This document shows positions 1 through 12,053 of a stretch of DNA of 18,537 nucleotides, piece after piece. The stretch covers positions 1 through 18,537 of the forward strand of contig JAGTJM010000159.1 in the NCBI GenBank assembly GCA_020747015.1. The letters run 5' to 3'. The notes beneath the pieces are model-generated. The model was not told the DNA's origin. It did no database searches and was given only the letters and a program-made list of their open reading frames with translations. The position numbers and the translations under genes are program-made. This stretch comes from Pyrenochaeta sp. MPI-SDFR-AT-0127. Lineage: Eukaryota; Ascomycota; Dothideomycetes; Pleosporales; Cucurbitariaceae. Position 1 is the stretch's first letter, and every line of letters begins with the position of its first letter.

Positions 1-90
1 TTATATTATACTAACCCTAATATCCTTACTCTAGCTAGTTGGCTAGTTATATATGTTACGGTTACGCTCCGCGTTCTAACCTAAGGCCTT

Positions 91-150
91 TTCTACCCCC
101 CCTTTACCCCTACTCTAGTACTTTACCCCCCCTTTACCTCTACTCTAGTA
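91..150. repeat. 30-bp tandem duplication, two copies
   Basis: Two adjacent 30-base copies, 91-120 and 121-150, share a C7 run, CTTTACC and the block TACTCTAGTA. They differ at a few positions, some of them C/T. It is a local duplication inside the RIP block; no function is visible. Confidence 0.7.
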
Positions 151-367
151 CTTTAAACCTATTAAAAGGGCTTTAGGTCCTTAGTAGAGTAGCTACAATA
201 TAAAGTAGCTAGTGTTACTAAGGAGTCCTTTCTTAGTAGCTTCTGGATTAGAGTAAGTAGAGATAGATAAGTTAGTTAAAGTAGTTCTAAGTATTAAATA
301 GTAGTATTCGATAATAACTTGAGGTTAATTATAATATGCTATAAGGGTACATTATTCTTATCTATAT

Positions 368-500
368 ATATAATACGCTCGTCGCACTCGTCGCGCGTAC
401 AGCGAGCGCTCGTCCTTGCCTGGCGAGCGTTAGTGTCTAGGGCCTTACCTCGTGTTAGCGCCCGTAGCACTATCTATAGTTAGTCTAGGGCGCTTCCTTC
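368..500. other. CpG-rich segment inside the RIP block
   Basis: This stretch is dense in CG dinucleotides (for example CGTCGCGCGTACAGCGAGCG) while still nearly lacking CpA. It holds short inverted words such as GAGCGCTC and two GCGAGCG copies about 30 bases apart. It shows that the mutation process here spared CpG. It is probably the remnant of a GC-rich piece of a repeat; no gene or site is recognised. Confidence 0.45.
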
Positions 501-540
501 GTTGCGTCCTTATTCCTAAAACTAGAATCGTAAAAAACCC

Positions 541-1360
541 TCTTAACCTCTACTTTACTATTTTACTACTTTATACTCTTTTTACTCTTACTTAAATGCT
601 ATTATACTATATAACTTCTATAATCCCTAATTCTATATAAAATATAAACCTAGAACTACTATATCGAAACTACAATTAATAGAACTACTAATACTATACT
701 CTTTAGAACTTCTTAACTATCCTACTTATAGAAATACAGATATATAATATATAAATAATAAATTAATTACTAATATTCTTACAAATTTATAAAATATTAT
801 CCTAAATATAAATTAAATAATATCTATAAAAACTAAACTATATAAATACTGTATTATATATACTATTACCTATATATTACCAATCTATTATCTCTATCTT
901 TAAAAAGAAGAGAGATTAGAACTAATAAATAGAATAATAAATAGAATAATAAATATAATTATAATTAATAAAAAAGGAAATTTATCTAACTCCTATAAAC
1001 TCTTATTAATTCTAATAAAATAATTCGTTAAATTCTAATAATACTAAAAAAATAAATCTCTAACCCTTAACTCTTAACCTACCTTATAGCCTCCTAAATA
1101 CTATTACTATTATTATAGCCCTTTAATATAAACCTTAACCTTCCTTTTACTTTATTTTTTTATATACTTTATAGACTATCTTTTATTAGTTACCTATCTA
1201 TAGTATATTTTTTACTCCCTTAAATTAATAAACTTACTTATTTATAATCTATATTTTTATACTATACTGCTTATAGAAACTACTACTATCTATCTTAGAA
1301 ATCTGCACTACAAAAGTCTAAATCTACACCTAACTCTAAATCCAGACTAGTTAAGTCGCT
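541..1360. other. CpG-poor AT-rich stretch, no gene seen
   Basis: About 800 bases with only a couple of CG dinucleotides before 1340, unlike the CpG-rich segments on both sides. All frames are closed. It contains the short 12-bp repeat at 924-959 and nothing else I can identify. Confidence 0.5.
924..959. repeat. 12-bp repeat, three copies
   Basis: The unit AATAAATAGAAT occurs twice in perfect tandem (924-935 and 936-947), followed by a one-mismatch third copy (948-959). It is a minor microsatellite-like repeat in AT-rich DNA. Confidence 0.6.
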
Positions 1361-1411
1361 ATTGTATAGTAACTTAACGCCTACCTAGTAAATCCCTACT
1401 CTACTAAGTCC

Positions 1412-2150
1412 ACTACGTTCCTAGCCTTACTATACCTCCCTCTTCGCTACCGGCTGAGCCTCCTAAGACGTCTAGTCCTAGATTATCTATCTAATAAAGA
1501 TTCGTCTACTCTAACACTAATCGCCTTACCTACGCCCTTAATAATACTACTAACACGACTACCTCGCCCGCGTCTACCGCAGCCCTAGCCTTACTATAGC
1601 TCCCTCTTCGTAACTAGCTATAGTTCCTAGGAGGTCTAGTCTTAGATTATCTATCCAATAAAGATTATATCTACTACGCCGCTAATACCCTTACTTACAC
1701 CCTCTACTACGCTACTAATACGACTACCTTACCCGCGTCTACTACGTCCCTAGCCTCGCTATAGCTTCCTCTTCGCTACTAGCTAAGCCTCCTAAGACGT
1801 CTAGTCCTAGATTATCTACCTAATAAAGATTCTATCTACTACGCCGCTAATACCTTTACTTATACCCTTAACGACGTCGCTAATACGACTACCTTACCCG
1901 CGTCTACTACGTCCCTAGCCTCGCTAAGGCTCTCTCTTCGCTACTAGCTAAGCCTCCTAAGATATCTAGTCTTAGATTATCTACCTAATAAAAATAGTAT
2001 CTACTACCCTACTAATACTACTAACTATACCCTCAGCGATATTACTAGCTTACTCGCGCCCACTACGTCCCTAGCCTCGCTATAGTTCTCTCTTCGCTAC
2101 TAGCTAAGCCTTATAAGAGGTCTAGTCTTAAATTATCTAGCTCCTAATAC
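1412..2150 (+). repeat. ~165-bp tandem array, codon-phased, RIP-decayed
   Basis: The anchor TCTAGTCYTAGATTATCTA (last copy with one change) recurs at 1471, 1635, 1800, 1965 and 2121. The spacings are 164, 165, 165 and 156 bases, with a partial unit before the first anchor, so about 4.5 copies are present. Three spacings are multiples of three, and the shortened unit loses exactly nine bases, which points to a former coding repeat of 52-55 residues. On the plus strand one frame (anchor +1) has only one or two stops per unit, at TAG codons that could have been CAG, and reads LVLDYL..NKDSIYYAANT...TTTLPASTTSLASL. The 164-base unit carries a one-base deletion that breaks this frame. The opposite strand also has a frame whose stops could all be former Gln codons, so the coding strand is not certain. 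I recognise no known repeat family. Confidence 0.75.
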
Positions 2151-2707
2151 TATTAGTATAACGTAGTATATTATCTAGTGTGTATAACCTATAGATTGTT
2201 AATAGCTATAGGTAGATTAAGGCCAATAGTTATTAGAAGCCTAGATAGGAGGCTATTAGAGAGGCTATCTAGGAGGATAACTAGTGCCGCATTAGTAGTT
2301 ATACCTACAGTAAACGCTAAAATAGCTGCGACTGTTAATACGCGCATGTTAAAAGGGCTTTATTACGTAAAGTAGACTTAATATTAGGTATAAAGAGTAC
2401 TTAGAGGTAAAATTATCTATAGAAGCCGCGTATCTAGAAATAGTCTTTGCAGGATAGTTAAGCTAGGGTAGCGTAAGAGAATATAAAGCGGTAAGAGAAA
2501 TATACAGCGGTAAGTAAATGTGAGGAAAGATAATAGAGTAATACGAATAATATAAGTTATAATTAAGGTAATAATACTTATCTTTATATCCTATAGAGAT
2601 ACCTCCTATAAAGACGATAATTACGCCCCTAGCTACTAAGTTACTAGTATCGTTTTAACGTATTAGCCACTAAGCCAGCGGCATAAACACTAACGCTTCT
2701 TACTATC

Positions 2708-3220
2708 CTTTTATCAGCGAAATCAATTATATTATAAGGGAGGCTCTTAAAGAAACTTATAGAGTTAGGTCTTAGCGGCGACGTCGTAATATAGACTATA
2801 ACTATAACTAGACCCGTATTACCTTAGTATAAACGGTACTTCCCTAGCACCCCTAGCGTACAGCCTATTTAGTATAACGCGGCCGAACTTAATATAATCG
2901 CGCTAATTAATAACTATACTAAATAGAAGGGGGTATAAATAAAGCAGCTATATTAGGTAATAGGATTAGTAGCTAAGAAATACCTATCTAGTCTATATAG
3001 CGTTTTAAAGCCTTCTAGAAGCTACTATAAGTATCTTAGCGTAGCTCGTATATTTACTCTAACCTCTAACCGTCTATACGTCTCCGCTACACCTCCCTTA
3101 GTAAACTATTTTACCACTAGTGCTAACTTACCCTATATAAGCCTAATAGTTGGAATATACTACCCTACTAGTTACTTAGACGTTTAGCTATTCTCACTAT
3201 ACTATTTAGTTAATAGCTAA
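2708..3220 (+). pseudogene. possible decayed reading frame
   Basis: One plus-strand frame stays in register for about 170 codons with roughly nine stops, all TAA or TAG, as expected if CAA/CAG were mutated by RIP. About 76 codons between 2955 and 3184 carry no stop, including a run reading SVARIFTLTSNRLYVSATPP. No family is recognised. Background frames in this block carry a stop about every 12 codons, so the long open run is suggestive only. The opposite strand also has an open run in this area. It may be a remnant of a transposon or host gene. Confidence 0.2.
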
Positions 3221-3720
3221 GGTCTTCGTATTATATAGTAGGGACGTAGAGAGACGCTAGTATTAGGTATACTATCTTTATATTATACTGCGCTTTATAG
3301 TAAGCCTATATACGATATATAGTAGCGAAGTAATAGCTATAAGAAACTAACGCTCTTTTAGTATCTATCTCTACTGTATTCCCTTTATCTTTAGCTTCGC
3401 TATACCCCTTTTTCGTTTTCTTTCGCCTTCTCCTACCTACCTAGCCTAACGTCCTTTCCTCCTATTTATCTATCTATCTCCCCTTACGCCTACCTTCTAA
3501 AATACACTTCACTTATTATATAGTTCTACTAGCTAGCCTTTTATAGTCTATAAGAGGTATAGCTATAGGTAATCTTACCGTAGAATTTAACAGGTAGTTA
3601 CTAGTAGTAGTATTAGTATCCTAGTAGAGTATAAGTTACTATCTATACTATATATATTAATATAACCCTAATACATAGGCCTTGCAGCTACTATAGATCC
3701 TACTATAGCGTAAGGATAGG

Positions 3721-4260
3721 TATAGAGTAGAGGCTTCCAGCTCCTATATACTCCTTCTAGTTAATAAGGCTAGATATAATATATCCTCGCCGTCCCTTTA
3801 CTCTATATAGTTAGGTCTAGTATCCTCCTATTAGCTAATATTTCTCGCTGGTAAGATAGTATATAAGCTTATTAACCTAAGTAAGCCCTCCTCGCAGGCA
3901 CCTTACGCTATAGAATTACTAGCTAGTAACCTCTCTCTACTAGATAGCTCTACGCAGCTTCTTCTTAACACAACGGAGAGCTAACCTTAGGACCTAGCAG
4001 CGTTATTAGTAGAGCTGTAGGCTAGCCTATATACTATCGCAGGGACTATATATAATATATTAAGTAAATAGGATATAAAAAGAAGCCTAGAATAATTAAA
4101 GAGTAAGAAACCTACTAGGACTAGGTCTAAGAAAGCGCGCAAAACTTAGGAGGTTAGGCCTAAATTAATAAGGCCGCTATAAATATTACTATAAACTTTA
4201 GCAGCGAGAACGAGAACAGAATAAGAATTACGGGAGTTACTATATAGCACGCCTCTTATC
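3721..4260 (+). pseudogene. possible decayed reading frame with basic segment
   Basis: A plus-strand frame starting at 3721 runs about 180 codons with about ten TAA/TAG stops. It reads through an alternating helical part (IELLASNLSLLDSSTQLLLN), then a strongly basic stretch (SKKPTRTRSKKARKT), then a charged segment. The helical part loosely recalls the N-terminal helical domains of fungal NLR-like proteins, but this is an impression and not a homology call. No start, end or introns can be fixed, and the stop density is close to background. Confidence 0.2.
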
Positions 4261-7200
4261 TAGCTTTTTATAGCTCTTACTATATTAGCAGCTATTTAAA
4301 TTATATAGCGTAGTCTTATAAGTATATTATAGATAATCTCCTTATATAGTCTTTACTTAAGACTAGACCTAAAGACTTTATAAGCCGCGGACGCTTATAC
4401 CTAAATATCCTGCCTATAGATACTTATATTTAGCAGCGGATAATAATAGTATCTCGCACTTTAGTAAGGTTTTTCTAGTTAGACTTAGCCTTTGCTACTT
4501 AGGAGACTATCCTAAAAACGCAGCTGTAGATTATAGCTACCTATAGTTAGAGAATAGGTAAAAGCTCTTCTATCTATATCTATTTATATAGTCTAAGGAA
4601 CTGCGATACTAAAATAATTTAGGACTATTTTTTCGCGTAATAGCGCGTAGCGGGGAAAGCAAAAGACTATTAATACCTGTTTTTATATATTTACCCACTA
4701 ACCTAGTAAAAGCAAGACCTATTTATAGCTATCTACTTAACCTTCTAACTAGCTACTTAAATTTTCTGTCTCTAGATTTAGTGACGCTCCCAAACTATAT
4801 ATACCCCTCTCAGCATCCGTTAAGCCTCCTAGGAGGCCGCTAGCGTCTAATTAGCCTCTACTCTCGCTAGATAGAAGATAGTTACTATAGTGTACGCGAT
4901 TTTAGATAGGCGGTCTTAGTAATTTAATTAAACGGCTTATTAATAGGGAATAGGTAATACTAATATCCTTAGTTAATCTCTCTTATAATTAACGAGCACC
5001 GCTTAACCTACGCCTAATTATAGCTACGGAAAATCCGCCTAATAAACCTATCTGCATCCTTCCTTAACCCTAAAAGTTCCCTCTATAACCCTATTAGCTC
5101 CTGCTCTGCTTATAGCTTTACCTCGTTATTTCGAGGGCTATCCTAGCTTCCTATTACTTCTACCCACCCTAACTCTTATAGAATTTAGTTACTAATACCT
5201 TTATACTCTATTAGTATCCTAAACTATATTAGCTACTACTCTAAAGCATCCTAACGTCCAACTTACTAATCTTTTTTATTATTTCTAGAATATAAAGCAC
5301 TATTCTATTATCTTCTTTCTACGGAAATGCGTCTAGCTTAAAAAACTAGAGTATCTAAGTTATAAGGTTAGCTACTAATAACTCTAGATTCCTTTTAGTA
5401 CCTTTATTAAAACTACGTATATTTAGTAGCACGCAAGGTATAACTAATAAAGCGCAGATAGTAATAGAGTTATATAAACTATATAATAGGAACCTATACT
5501 CTATAAATACCTATATTAATACTATTTCTTTCTATATAGATACCTAGCTTATCTAGCTATTAAACTTATCTTCTATAATTTCCTTATATCTTACCTTTAT
5601 ATCTCTATCTATATCTCTTACCCTAATACCCTAAAACTAAACTCTAGGTTATAAAATTAGCCTCGTAAAGTCCCGTATAAGATATATATAATTACTATCC
5701 TTACTAGCTAGTGTCTAGGCTAAATCTACTACTATCTAATATACCTATTCAAAATCTAACTCTAGACTACTAGATATATCCTTATCTCTAAATTAGTAGT
5801 ATAACCCTAGCGTGTATATATTAGTAAAAGACCTATTAATAATTAGTATATATTAGAGCTCAGCTATAGCCTAACCTATATAACCCCTCCTTTAAGTCCC
5901 GACCTATAATAATATACTTATTATAGTTTTTCGCCTATTATTAGTAACGTAGATCGATTAATATACGCTTACTACTCGCCTTAATAAAATTAAGTATATC
6001 CTATACTCGAAATATAGTTATACCTAGAGTAGTAGTTAGCCTTATAAGATTAAAGATTACGAAGCTAACCTAATCTCCTTCTCCCTACTCTCGTAACTTT
6101 TAGCCTATTAAATAAAGAGTCTATTCTAGTATTAGACTTATTAATATAAACTTCGTTCTTATATCTTTTCTAGTCTTTATTTTTATATCTAATTTTCCTA
6201 GGTACCTCCCTATAGACTATATAAAGGCTTATATAGTAACTCGCTACTAATATATATTATTAAATACTACTTCACGTACATTTAAGTCATAGACTCTAGC
6301 CTAAGCTGTAGTACTATATTTATATATAGAAGAGTAGAGTATACTAAGTAGGTATAGGATTAGCCTTAACCTTTTCTAAAACTACTCTTAGTAAGTATAT
6401 TACTAAAAACTATTACTAGGGGCTTATATATTTAGCCTAATTAAGAGTACCTTAACTTCCTTTAATACTACAGCGCATGTATAGTTCTCTTATACTAGTA
6501 ATCTCTCTATAGCTTCCTAATATACTTTTATAATAGTAGAAAGCTTATCTATTACTACTTAGAACTTATTAAGTATAGAGGGTATAAAGCTAGAAACTAC
6601 TCCTATACTTTCTTAAGCGGTCTTAGATAAGCCGCGCTACGTTAGGTAAGCCTAGTAACGTTATATCTAAGAGCTAGTATATAGTTAAGTAGGAGAAGTA
6701 AACTATTAAAAGATAAAGATATAAGGCTAAGGGATCTACCCTACTACGTAAGCTAAGAGAGCCGCCTATAACCCTATACCTTTATCCTCCCCTATAGACC
6801 TTAATAAATAATGGCTACTATATACTACTTATAACTAAATATAATAGACTTACCTACCTTCCTATATATATAAAAACTAGTACATCTTACTTATATCTCG
6901 CTAGCCGACTCTATTAATTAAATATCCTTATCTATACTATATAGTTATCCCTAATACGGGTTCTCCGTATAAGACTTATAATAGTTTTTAAATCTTCTAA
7001 GATATTCTAGTATTAGAGAAATAAACTTAAATTATTATTTTTCTAATCTTTAAAAAGGAAACTACGCTATCTTTTAAGTATAGAATAGTCTAACGTAACT
7101 ATATATAAGATAATAGCTAGTATACGCTTCTACTCCTACTTAAATATTATAGGAATATATCCCTAATAGATAGAGAATAATAAAAACTACTACTAGCTAT

Positions 7201-7820
7201 ACTAGCTATTATAAATCTTTATTATTCTTCTCTCTCTCCGCTATACTATATTCTACTACTAATTCTACTATAAACTTATCTAGCTTATTAAGGCCCTTAT
7301 CGCTAATCTCCTCCCTTATATATAAGCTAGGTACTAATAATCTCTCCTATATACCTATAAACCCTTTTACCTATACTAGTCCTACTAGTAATCTAATACT
7401 TATTAACTATAGTATAATTACTATCACTAATTATACCTTACGCTTAGTAGCTCTTAATTAGCTCTTATATACCCTAGCTATACTCTCTTATATTACTATC
7501 CCTCTAATTCGCTAGTACGCTCTCTAGATTATATAGTATAGCGTTATTAGATTAGTCTTAAATAGGAGGTCTACGTAGTCTAGATATATATATACGGCTG
7601 AAAACTATATTATCCTATACCTAAGGTTCTATTAGTAGCTTTACTTAGTGTACGCAATTAGCGCACTACTAGATAGATAGGGTAGGATCTAGTGTATTAC
7701 CTATATAAGGAATAAAAACTCGCTCTACTATTACTTTACTTTATATTACCTAAGCTTTCGCTTAATTAGCTTAAAGCTCTACTATAGGATTAGCTAGTAG
7801 GGCTTATTCTCCTAGCTAGG

Positions 7821-8200
7821 CTGGTTGGGTGGGTATACCCCCTAATCTTTCTTTTATTTATTCCTCTATCAATACTAGTCTAAATTAGGTAAATTTTAGT
7901 TTATTTTATAGCTATTAGCTAGATCTATAAATCTAGAATTTTAATTACGTAATATATCTTTTATTACGTCAGTTATTTCAATACCATTTTTCGATACCCA
8001 CCTAATTAGGCCACTAGTACCTACGCTTTAAAACCTTAATAACTTACGTAATTATTTTTTTAAAAAGAAATTTTATATATAAAAGTTATAGATATAGATT
8101 AGATCTATAAAATAAGCTAAAAATTATTAAATTACGTTATAATTTAGGAAAGTTATAGCTAAAATAAGAGGTAACCCGCGGGGTAACCCAACCCCTACCT
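7821..8200. mobile_element. foldback/MITE-like element, lightly RIPped
   Basis: The two ends are imperfect inverted repeats. The left end has GGTTGGGTGGGTATACCCC (from 7823), then CTAAATTA, then ATTTTAGTTTATTTTATAG (7893-7911). The reverse complement of the right end gives GGTTGGGTTACCCC (from 8194), CTAAATTA, then TTTTTAGCTTATTTTATAG in the same order. The span is about 375 bp with no coding capacity, which fits a non-autonomous element. I see no clear target-site duplication, so the exact ends are uncertain. The interior keeps several CpA dinucleotides (about 7968-8012), unlike its surroundings. It is either younger than the main RIP episode or below the length that RIP acts on. Confidence 0.4.
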
Positions 8201-10929
8201 ATCGGCCACCCTACTCCTAGCCCTATTACTTATTCCCGTTATTCTAGTAAAAGAGAAAATCTAAAAGCTTAGCCGCCTACTTAAACTATATTTTATTCCC
8301 TATAACTAGGTGTAGCGGCTAGATTATACTATTAACTAGAAAAAGATCTTGTATACCCTTGTAGTAAAACTTAATCTTACTATCTTATTTACTTACCTTA
8401 GGTAAGAGCTTCTTATATCGCTTATTAGTAGTATATATAGTACTCTATACATCTATATTAAATTACTTAATATTTAGTATATATAGGTACTTAAGCTATA
8501 CTTAATATAGTTAGCGGTTCTCTAATATATTATACCGCTTATACTAGCTCTTAGCCTAGTTAAATTGAACAAATATATTATATAAGTCTTTAACCGCTTA
8601 CTATTATCGCTTATACTCGTTATATATAAGTAGTGTCCTAATTAGTATATTATTACTATATAGTAGTATAATTCGACGCGTAGTCTAGTTAAATTTAGGT
8701 AGAAACTACCTAAGACTATATTACTCTATTATCTCCTATATCCCTAAACCCTCTTATACTATAATATAGATACCGCGGTTCTACTCCTATTAGTCCTTAT
8801 ATAGCAGCGACTCTCTCTATATTATACTACTACTATAGTAGAACTATAACGCTCGTAGTACTACTACTATAACTATAGTCTCTAGTAGTAAGTACGTCCT
8901 AGTAGTATACGTAAGTATATACTTAAAGAGGAAGTAGTATTTATTAATCTACGTATATAAGAACCTAAGGAGCTCTTTAGTAGGTACGATATAGTATAGT
9001 AGTAGTCTAGCTATATTATTAATTATATTATTATATAGGTCCTATTAGTACTATAGCTTATTAATCTAGTCTATTATACTTATTAAAATATAATACTCTT
9101 TATAGATCCTATATAACTTCTACTAGTTATCTACTAAGTTTACGTATATACGCTTTTTACCGTATAGGTATACTAGCTAATATACCTTACTTAAAAAGTT
9201 TACGCTACCCCTCTATTACTATAGAGACTAAATATAGCCTAGGTTAAGTATAAGGTTTTTAAGTATATTATAATAGAAGATATATATCTTAGATATATTA
9301 AAAGGTATTTTAATAAGCGCGTAGAACTATAAGTATACTAATCTATCTATATTTTCCTATCTATATAGTATAGTAAATAGTATCTACCCTATTAAATCTC
9401 GCGTTATTACCTATTAGTAAGTTGTTACTCTAGGACTTCCTCTTATATACTTTCTATCTACTAGAAGTACTACCTACTTATCTGCGTAGGCCTTAAGATA
9501 GCACTACTACTATAAATATACCTCTACTTTATTACTATTAGGTATAATATTATAGGGAAGCGCGCTATCTTTAGAGGTTACCTACTTACTAAGGTTAATA
9601 TACGTTTAGTCCTTACTATAGAATTATTTATCTATTACCTATTCCTAGTAATACTACTATTACGTATACGCTAAAGGTAGACTACTATCTATATACTTAA
9701 GCTTAGTATTTTTAGTATATATAAATAGCGTAGCGTTACTAAACTTCTTAAAACTAGGGTTATTAGCTACTCTCTTATAAATCTAACTCTATAGTAAGTT
9801 AAGGTACTATAGCTAGAGTATATATCTTAGAAGCTATTCTCTTACTAATTCTTTTCTTATAAAACTCTCTATAGATAGTACTAATATATTAAGTTTTACG
9901 ATATACGCTAAGATAGGGAGATACTAAAGTATATTAGATAAACCTATTACCTTAGTTAGGGTAGGGATAAGGACTATATTATACTAGAGTTCCTAGTCCT
10001 ACGTACTAAGGAAATTAGAATATTAGTACTAGCTTTTAAGGCGTAGGCTAGGGAAAAAAATATAAATAAATAAAGACTCTAACCTAATAATAGAACTAAA
10101 ATAATAATAGGGTATCTTATATAAAGGAATATTTTATTATATAACTTTATTACGCTTATTATAGATAGATATAGAAAGACTAAAATATATATCTACTACT
10201 AAGTTAAGGAAGGAATAGGACTAAGGAAGCTAGTTAATACTAAGCTAAGCTACTCTAAGGCTACTAGGGAAATAATAAAGACTATTAATATTAAACGTAG
10301 TCTATACTACTCGCTACTTAGTACTAGTTTAATACTACGAGAGATATAGATTAGCTAGTAAATTACTTTCTAAGCCTCGCGTAATACCTTTAAAAATACT
10401 ATAATAGTCTAGGCTAGCTAGTAGATCTATAGGCTTTATTAGCTTTAGATTACCTAGTATATCTAGTAAGAGTATTTATTCCTCTCCTTTACCGCGTATT
10501 AGCTACATAATCTACTATATTAATAAGTACATAGGATATATATTAACGCGCTAATAGTAAGCTTAGTACGTTTACTCTACCTTACTATACTATTTATACG
10601 TATAGCCCTAAAAATTATAAAGTTACTTTATAAGCTTAATAACTATACTCTCCTTAGTATTATATAGTAGAGTACTATCTACTAGTAATTTAGTATACGT
10701 TAGTGTCGTACTTAACGTTATATATTAAACCTACTAGAGTATTAGTACCCTTACTACTATAGGCTTAGCGCTAGCTGCATTTAACCTAGCGCAAGGCGAC
10801 TAGGGCTATAGTACTACTTATATCTATAAGAGTAGTATATTTATCTAGGTAGGGAAGCTCTCCTATAGACGTCCTAAATTTAATTATATACGTGTATACT
10901 TACTAGGTATACTAAGTAGAGGTTACGTA
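8201..10929. other. RIP-decayed stretch, no intact gene
   Basis: TpA-saturated, CpA-depleted sequence. A plus-strand frame from 8761 to about 10070 keeps register for over 400 codons with stops only at TAA/TAG. However, a neighbouring frame in the same stretch has a similar stop rate (about 8 per 100 codons by hand count), so I do not call a gene. No domain motif, terminal repeat or RNA gene is recognised. Confidence 0.55.
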
Positions 10930-11640
10930 TATTAAATTTAAGGTACTCCTTTACCTAGTATATTAGTTATATTATTTTCTACTCTATTATATATCCCTAT
11001 AGTGTCCCTATATAGCGCGAGTACGGGTTCTAAATCTTCTCTACCTAGTACTACTATAGGCTATATCTTAGCTATTCTCCTCTAGATAGTAGCCTTATAC
11101 TTATCTTACTTATAGTGTAGCTCATTTTCCTCTTCTATAGCCTTCCTAGCCTATATATTAAAATCCTCGCCTAAATTATACTCCTTAATAGACTATATAA
11201 TATTCGCCTACGTCTCCTTAGGCCTACTTTCTTTATTATATACTAGTTCTATAGGAATAGTAATATTTAATAAAATATAAAGGTTTAATCTAGGGTTAGT
11301 CTTAGTAGGTATACTACTATAGAGGTTTAGCTAGTATATAATAAACTTAACTAGCGCTATCTATTACGTTTTTTATAGGTATTATATATAATTACTATAT
11401 TTCTTAGTATCTAGAGCTTTAAGCTTACTTTTATATTTCCTAGGGCGTCCTCTAGGTATAGTAGTAGTTATAGGTAGGTTACTTTAAGAATAGAGCGAAG
11501 ATATAGTAATATTAAGCTACTTTAGGGAGTACTTTAGAGCCCCTAAAACCTTATTTACTTTTTAAAGTCTCTCCTAATATAGATTAAATTTACTATAATC
11601 TTATATACGTAGTAGTAGAGAAGACTTATAACTTTAGTAT
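10930..11640 (-). pseudogene. possible decayed frame with AT-hook-like motif
   Basis: A minus-strand frame holds register for about 235 codons with roughly 17 stops, all TAA/TAG and so explicable as mutated Gln codons. It includes an AT-hook-like core RGRPRK at 11453-11436, a stop-free run of about 40 codons (NLYSSIPTKTNPRLNLYILL and onward), and then a charged region (KAIEEENELHYK). If genuine, it would be a DNA-binding or gag-like protein of a dead element reading leftward. Its stop density is only slightly below background and the start codon cannot be found because ATG would have become ATA, so this is tentative. Confidence 0.25.
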
Positions 11641-11660
11641 ATATATATATACTCTCGCGC

Positions 11661-11837
11661 AGCGTTATAGGTAGGTTCTATAGTCTATATTTCGCTACTA
11701 CTAGCTTATATTACTTATTTCGCCTATAACTATAAGAATACTACCCTTTTAGTAGTAATAACTTAATAATAGTACCTCGTAGAGTAGAAATAAGACTAGT
11801 AATAAGGTCCTAATACTATATACTATAGATTAAGCCT
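11661..11837. repeat. direct repeat, copy 1 (~177 bp)
   Basis: Begins AGCGTTATAGGTAGGTTCTA and ends AGATTAAGCCT. It aligns in the same orientation along its length with 12054-12233. The best part, from about 11739 (ACTACCCTTTT...ATAACTTAATAATA), matches the sequence from about 12136. The two copies differ by many substitutions and small indels. Confidence 0.6.
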
Positions 11838-12053
11838 ATATAATTCTAAAAGATCTAAACTTTTCTAAATTAAATCTATTTTAGGAATTCTAAAATAAAT
11901 ACCTTTTAGGCCTAGTATTAAAATAAATACGCTAGTAGGTAGCTATTCTATCTCTATACACACTTTAAATACTATATTACTATAAATATAAGTATAGAAA
12001 ATACTCCTTCCTATCTCTCTAAATATCCTAGGCACCTATATATAGTCTTATAT

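Larger units (their letters stand above)
2151..7820. other. RIP-decayed stretch, no intact gene
   Basis: This stretch is uniformly CpA-depleted and TpA-rich, with moderate CpG. No frame is intact and no terminal repeats, target-site duplications or domain motifs are secure. Two plus-strand frames with comparatively long open runs are listed separately (2708-3220 and 3721-4260). A minus-strand frame around 5290-4990, with an apparent shift near 4960, also gives protein-like runs such as LGGLTDAERGIYSLGASLN, but its stop density is no lower than background. I therefore do not call a gene there. Confidence 0.6.

Noticed and set aside
1..25. A CCCTAA word at the window start, like fungal telomere repeats
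   Set aside because: Only one copy is present, with no tandem array.
54..70. TGTTACGGTTACG as a possible LTR start
   Set aside because: No second copy and no matching CA-terminated end or primer-binding site was found in the window.
2178..2375. 65-codon ATG-started ORF in the RIP block
   Set aside because: It sits in decayed DNA, has no motif or plausible start context, and its Leu/Ile/Arg-rich composition is what TpA-rich sequence gives by chance.
4400..5290. Minus-strand frames with helical, Gln/Glu-rich runs
   Set aside because: Stop density of about one per nine codons is no better than background, and a frame change near 4960 is needed. Mentioned only in the stretch description.
9660..9720. 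Reverse-strand words resembling a YVDD reverse-transcriptase box
   Set aside because: The frame gives YIDSSL with no neighbouring RT motifs, and the opposite strand reads equally well.
8761..10070. Plus-strand frame open in register for over 400 codons apart from TAA/TAG
   Set aside because: A neighbouring frame read over the same stretch has a similar stop rate and equally protein-like runs, so openness is not evidence of coding here.
11640..11653. Short TA dinucleotide run
   Set aside because: Too short to be meaningful in DNA already saturated with TpA.
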